A stretch of DNA of 64,000 nucleotides from Notospermus geniculatus (lineage: Eukaryota; Nemertea; Pilidiophora; Heteronemertea; Lineidae): the NCBI GenBank assembly GCA_002633025.1, contig NMRB01001437.1:62062-126061 (forward strand). Direction: 5' to 3'. Numbering within the stretch: the stretch's first letter is position 1; every line of letters begins with the position of its first letter. A program made the translations under genes and the position numbers. The notes under the pieces were generated by a model that made no database searches, was not told where the DNA came from, and was given only the letters and a program-made list of their open reading frames with translations. Shown here piece by piece: positions 60,173-64,000 of this stretch.

Positions 60173-61203
60173 AGTGGCGGGTCTAGGATTTGCCAAGGGC
60201 GCAATCGACGTCATCTTCGGAGGTACTCGGCTACATTCGGGCGGCCATCGTAACCTACCTCGACTGTATATAGGAGCCTCGGCGTAGTAATCATCTCGCA
60301 AATCACGAGATAATTCAGTGATTCGCCGCAGTGAGTGGGTCGTCTGTGACATTGGCCGTAACCTTCCGCACTTGATGATGTAGTGCAGGCCAATGCTGAT
60401 ACTTTTTCACGTATAAATGGGTTCTTTGCGCATTATATCGGTGGGATAATTTTATTTATTGTAGAATCTGAAGTTATTCAGTGGATTAAGGCACATTTTA
60501 GGCAGTGATAACACCGAGGATGGACAACGTTACAATGTCGAAACAAAATGGCCGACCAACCTTCACTTCACCACTTGAGAAGTTCAACCTGCTGCTATAG
60601 CGTGAGTGACCCTTCATCAGGTAAGGTAACATGCTTTAACTCATTTTTCTATGTGTAGCAACACTCACAATCCCTAATTGGTAACTTTGATCATTCAGAT
60701 CGATAGATTTGAACAGTCTTGTCGAGCATGACCGAAGAAGTAGATCCCGGAGCAATATGGCGCTGTCCGATATACATCAGAGATACGATGTTGGCACGAA
60801 TCGTTCTCTGACGTTCAGATTGGCCAAGGGCGGTGTCCAATGCATCCAAAAGGGGCACCTCAGGAGGGGGCGAAGCCCCCGACATGCGCGCCGACGGGGG
60901 GTCTGGGGGGCCTCCCCCGAAAATTTGAAAATCTAGACGCTCTCAGATGCATTTTCCCGGCATTTCAGGGCATAACAAGTTGTGTGATTAAGTGTGCTTT
61001 TATGACATGAGTGGCGTCGAAGATTTTACCTATAGTCAAAATGGACAACAAAGTGGAGGATACGTACGTCAAAAGTATTAAATTAAAGCAATTAAACACC
61101 CAGTTCAGCTAACAACAACACATTTTGGAAACATGCACTCTTCAAAAAAGGGCACCTAAGCAAAAGGGCGGGTGTCCGCCGGACACCCCTGGATCCGCCC
61201 CTA
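60173..61203. mobile_element. Non-autonomous transposon (hAT-like ends), with inner repeat
   Basis: Left CAGTGGCGGGTCTAGGATTT and right GGATCCGCCCCT form imperfect terminal repeats of the GTGGCGGATCCAGG type. AAATG lies at both flanks. Subterminal text is GGGGGCGAAGCCCCCGACAT and GCGGGTGTCCGCCGGACACC. A piece of repeat F5 (60530-60700) lies inside. No transposase frame. Confidence 0.5.
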
Positions 61204-62485
61204 AAATGGTTTTGATGTCCTTGGAGTCCAACTGAACGATCCGCTTTTTCGTAAATGCACTGTTACTGGGCATCAAATACTACGGGGTGGGGTGGGGAGT
61301 CCCGCTGTTGTGGAAACGGGCCTTTAATAGAAACGGGGCTTTAGTTTCAAAGGGGAATTAAACTTACCATCACGGTCCATAAAGAGTCAAAAGAGAAATA
61401 ATAGGAGGGGTAAATCGATGCGCCTGCCGTAAGAATGACCTCATCACTCATCACTCATAGCTCATGAAGGGTCCGATGTTTTCTGTGACCATCCCACGCA
61501 GGGATGAAATTTAATTTAATAATACTTTATTGAGCACCAAAATAATAATACATAAAATAAATTACGAGAGAGAGAAACATAAGACAATGAAATAAAAGTA
61601 AGAGTAAGAGAAATCGACTGCCGAGGGTGTGCCATGTCATTAGACATATTTTTTTCGAAGGAGTTCGATGATGTTAAATCAGTATATTGACGATGAAGCC
61701 AAATATTCTTCTTCAGTTTAGGAATTAAGACAGTGACAGACTGGCGCGTAAGCAACGCGTCTGGAAAGCGTCCAACCAATCAGGGAGGCGGTAACACGGA
61801 CCGAAACACCGACCGAAGAATTCCAACGATTACAGTTTTTCACGCAATAATTGTGGAACAGAGGCGGCGTTGATTTGAATGCACAACTGTTTATTTATAA
61901 TACTGTCAACTGGTTAACATCATTGCATAGTTACATTTTACAATGTTCGTAAAAAACGTCTAGACAAAGATGGACGAATACTGGTGATATAAATACATGT
62001 ACATCTCAGATTTCGAATTCGGAAACAAAATTTCCACTACAAGTAGACGTCAATTCTATTCATCCAATGCTAACAAAGTATTTCAAGAAGTTAGCATACA
62101 ATTTAACAACATCCGGTACAAGCTAAAAAAACCAAATTGCTCCACCAAAGAATAGTACAATGTATAACGAAAGAAAAATTACATTGTTACAAAAAGCCTA
62201 GGATATTTTTCCCATTACATCTGACTATATGTATTTTCTATTTTCCGACAGAACATGGAGGTGGATCAATGGAATGCGGAAGTGAGGAAATGAAATATTC
62301 AATTATTAGCCACAAAATTTTATTTACGTTGACCCTTATATTATGAAAACCACATGCCCACTTCATAAAACACTAGCCTTGGTTACACTACATAAAATCC
62401 CCGGGTTTTTTGCAGTCACACCTATGAATTGCCGGGCTTCAAGAAACCCGTGTCTGAAAGCGAGGTTCACTGGCGCACGGATCAG
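61204..62485. other. No coding exon; probable 3' UTR side of the MAPEG gene
   Basis: On the minus strand, AATAAA signals occur near 61888 (TTTATTTATAA on plus) and 61525-61530 (TTTATTGAGC). Either could end the MAPEG transcript. No other gene seen. Confidence 0.35.
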
Positions 62486-62592
62486 GACCCATGTTCCCGA
62501 AGCCGTCGCAAGGTTAACGATGTCGTTACGCTATGCATTTTCCCAGTTTTAACGACATCGTTAACCTAACGACGGCTTCGGGAACATGGGCC
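62486..62592. mobile_element. GGGCC-type MITE
   Basis: GACCCATGTTCCCGAAGCCGTCG to its reverse complement ending ACATGGGCC, CAG on both sides. Confidence 0.8.
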
Positions 62593-62731
62593 CAGGTCAG
62601 TTTTCAGTCCGTTTGCCCCTTGTTTTCTAGATACGACAACGCAAAAATCCATTTGATCTATTTTTACGGCCCTGAATCGGACAAAATCCTTGCACCAATG
62701 ACCCCGCTGTGTTGATGATTAAGACCAATAT

Positions 62732-62972
62732 CTAGGCAGTAAACAGGATGATCTGCACAGCCATTGAGATATTGACGACCAAGCCGGCCATGAAACTAAA
62801 GGCCCGAGACGGCTGGGGAATCGGAATTTGATAGGCCAAAGTGTGAATGATTCTGGAGGCTGCGAAAACCCTAAAGTGATTGAGGGCGACCGAGGGTGTG
62901 GGGCCGGTCAGGACGTAGATGAACCCCAGCAGCAAGAAGGGGAAGATGTTCTCCATGTCATTGAGGTGACTC
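62732..62972 (-). CDS. MAPEG family enzyme, last coding exon (microsomal GST1 / prostaglandin E synthase-like)
   Basis: After acceptor TCTCTTCCAG the frame reads SHLNDMENIFPFLLLGFIYV, then LTGPTPSVALNHFRVFAASR, IIHTLAYQIPIPQPSRAFSF and a final hydrophobic helix, stop TAG. It matches the C-terminal half of MGST1/mPGES-1 proteins (R-x-H-x-N-D-x-E-N motif, three of the four membrane helices, QP near the end). The first base completes the Arg codon of that motif. MAPEG enzymes are trimeric endoplasmic-reticulum proteins that use glutathione. The sequence does not separate GST/peroxidase from prostaglandin synthase roles. The 5' exons are beyond 63000 on this strand; I did not find them in the window. 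Confidence 0.9.
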
Positions 62973-63046
62973 CTGGAAGAGAAAGAAAATGACTGCAAGC
63001 AGACGATCGAAGGAAATCTCGCGAGATTGACCTCGTCACGAGACTA

Positions 63047-63411
63047 CACTCTTAGAAAAAAGTTCTTAAAGGAACCTTTGCTTGGCACTGTGGGAGAACC
63101 CTAGAACCCTATAGGTCCATAAAGCACCCTTAAAGGTTCCAATTGGAACCTTAGGGTCGTATTCATAAAGCGGTTCTATCGTTAGAACCGTCTTAGGCCG
63201 GTTCCAAGTAGGCCTACAGTGGTTGACGATACCTGGAACCCGCCTAAGACAGTTCTAAAGATAGAACCGCCTATGAATTCCACCCTTAGGGTTCTATTTG
63301 GAACCTTTAAGGGTGCTTTGCGGACCTATAGGGTTCTATATAGAACCCTTTTAGAGGGTTCTCCCACAGTTCCAAGCAAAGGTTCCTTTAAGAACCTTTT
63401 TTCTAAGAGTG
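63047..63411. mobile_element. Foldback element in MAPEG intron, split by a nested MITE
   Basis: CACTCTTAGAAAAAAGTTCT to AGAACCTTTTTTCTAAGAGTG, with arms rich in AAGGTTCC and GGGTTCTA. Its loop is occupied by the element 63154-63285. Confidence 0.8.
63154..63285. mobile_element. GGGCC-type MITE relative nested in foldback
   Basis: GGGTCGTATTCATAAAGCGG to CCGCCTATGAATTCCACCC with TTA on both sides. It is inserted at the hairpin centre of 63047-63411. Confidence 0.8.
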
Positions 63412-63544
63412 AGGCGTGGTGCAGACCCTTTTTTCTCCACACACTGGTCTCTGTCTGTACTGCTATATTTTAGCACCATCAGCCTTCCCATTGACCAAGT
63501 CCAGGTGTGCATAGAAATATAAGTCCCCTGGGTCCATATTTGTA

Positions 63545-63640
63545 TATATTTCACTTCTGGGATCTCAACTAGAAAGTGCCTGAGGAAGACCCCAGTTGGG
63601 GTTGAAAATTTGCTCAATTCGGAGACGACTTATGTTTACT
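63545..63640. repeat. Family F4 half element
   Basis: CACTTCTGGGATCTCAACTA...GGTTGAAAATTTGC...TTCGGAGACGACTTA is the right half of the 51508-51695 type; no left arm is present. Confidence 0.7.
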
Positions 63641-63739
63641 ATCATTTTTGTGTCGTTTTTTGTTAACTGGTCCATATTTATAAACGTACTTAAAGCGAAT
63701 GGCTCGCGGGGTTTGTTGACAGTTGTTTGTTGACATGTC

Positions 63740-63990
63740 CTCAAATCAAGCGCCGTTTTGAGAAAAAGTCGAAAGAATGACTTTAGTTTAATGGGAAATG
63801 CATTAGACAGCCAAACTTCGGAGGCGTATTCTACAAAATCTACCGCTTCGAAATCAATGTGAATAGTACAAAATGTACATTTTGACCGACTGAATTTGAA
63901 ACTGTCATTAACCCATTTTAACAGATTTTTAATGGAACCTCGTCCCCAGGTGCACGTTCGCATATTTGCACAGGTTTTGCCTATGACTGG
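63740..63990 (-). pseudogene. Possible non-LTR retrotransposon reverse transcriptase remnant
   Basis: The minus strand frame has LLKWVNDSFKFSRSKC, like the NxWxxxxGFKFSxSKT segment of Jockey-type reverse transcriptases. VHF-like coding appears only in the next frame, indicating a frameshift. The fragment runs off the window end. Confidence 0.35.
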
Positions 63991-64000
63991 AGCACGGCTT

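Overview
The window is invertebrate animal DNA. Genes are split by many short exons with GT-AG introns. Intergenic and intronic DNA is packed with short foldback elements (MITE-like), minisatellites and short motifs such as ACATGTACATGT and TAGGCCTA. A near-complete ARMC8 orthologue, a MAPEG enzyme exon, rhodopsin-like receptors and a ZP-domain membrane protein suggest a marine deuterostome (echinoderm, hemichordate or cephalochordate). I cannot fix the species. Unknown bases at 29648-29660, 31609 and 34013 show this is a draft scaffold.

Layout. 1-9.7 kb: no gene recognised, only foldback elements, a 26-bp minisatellite (5563-5848) and an ACGT microsatellite. 10820-11839 (+): intronless class A GPCR. 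11905-13567: a 1.66-kb foldback element carrying a 95-codon ORF. 17486-32120 (-): a ZP-domain membrane protein rebuilt exon by exon, with a signal peptide exon, cysteine-rich/EGF-like exons, a ZP domain on five exons, a furin-like site, and a transmembrane/tail exon. The part encoding a cysteine module plus the whole ZP domain is present twice, in tandem (18076-24041 and 24044-30588). 36540-37559 (+): a second intronless GPCR paralogous to the first. 39884-40740: a 58-bp minisatellite. 41480-52555 (-): ARMC8 (CTLH/GID E3 ligase subunit), 18 coding exons, lacking only the extreme N-terminal exon. 53007-53738: a long foldback element with a 7-bp target duplication. 55-61 kb: repeats only, including tRNA-like sequences. 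62732-62972 (-): last coding exon of a microsomal glutathione S-transferase 1/prostaglandin E synthase-like MAPEG gene. 63.7-64 kb: possible reverse transcriptase remnant.

The most interesting object is the ZP gene. It has one signal-peptide/5' module set, two complete phase-symmetric ZP cassettes and one transmembrane/tail exon. Exon phases allow cassette B alone, cassette A alone, or both in series. Between the copies, differences in the ZP1 and ZP3 exons are mostly synonymous, and each copy has its own later transposon insertions. This argues for an old, functional duplication rather than an assembly error, and raises the possibility of alternative ectodomains from one locus. A second theme is a family of small GGGCC...GGCCC elements with 3-bp target duplications, scattered through introns of both ZP and ARMC8 genes. 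All gene models are hand-spliced from sequence and untested by transcripts.
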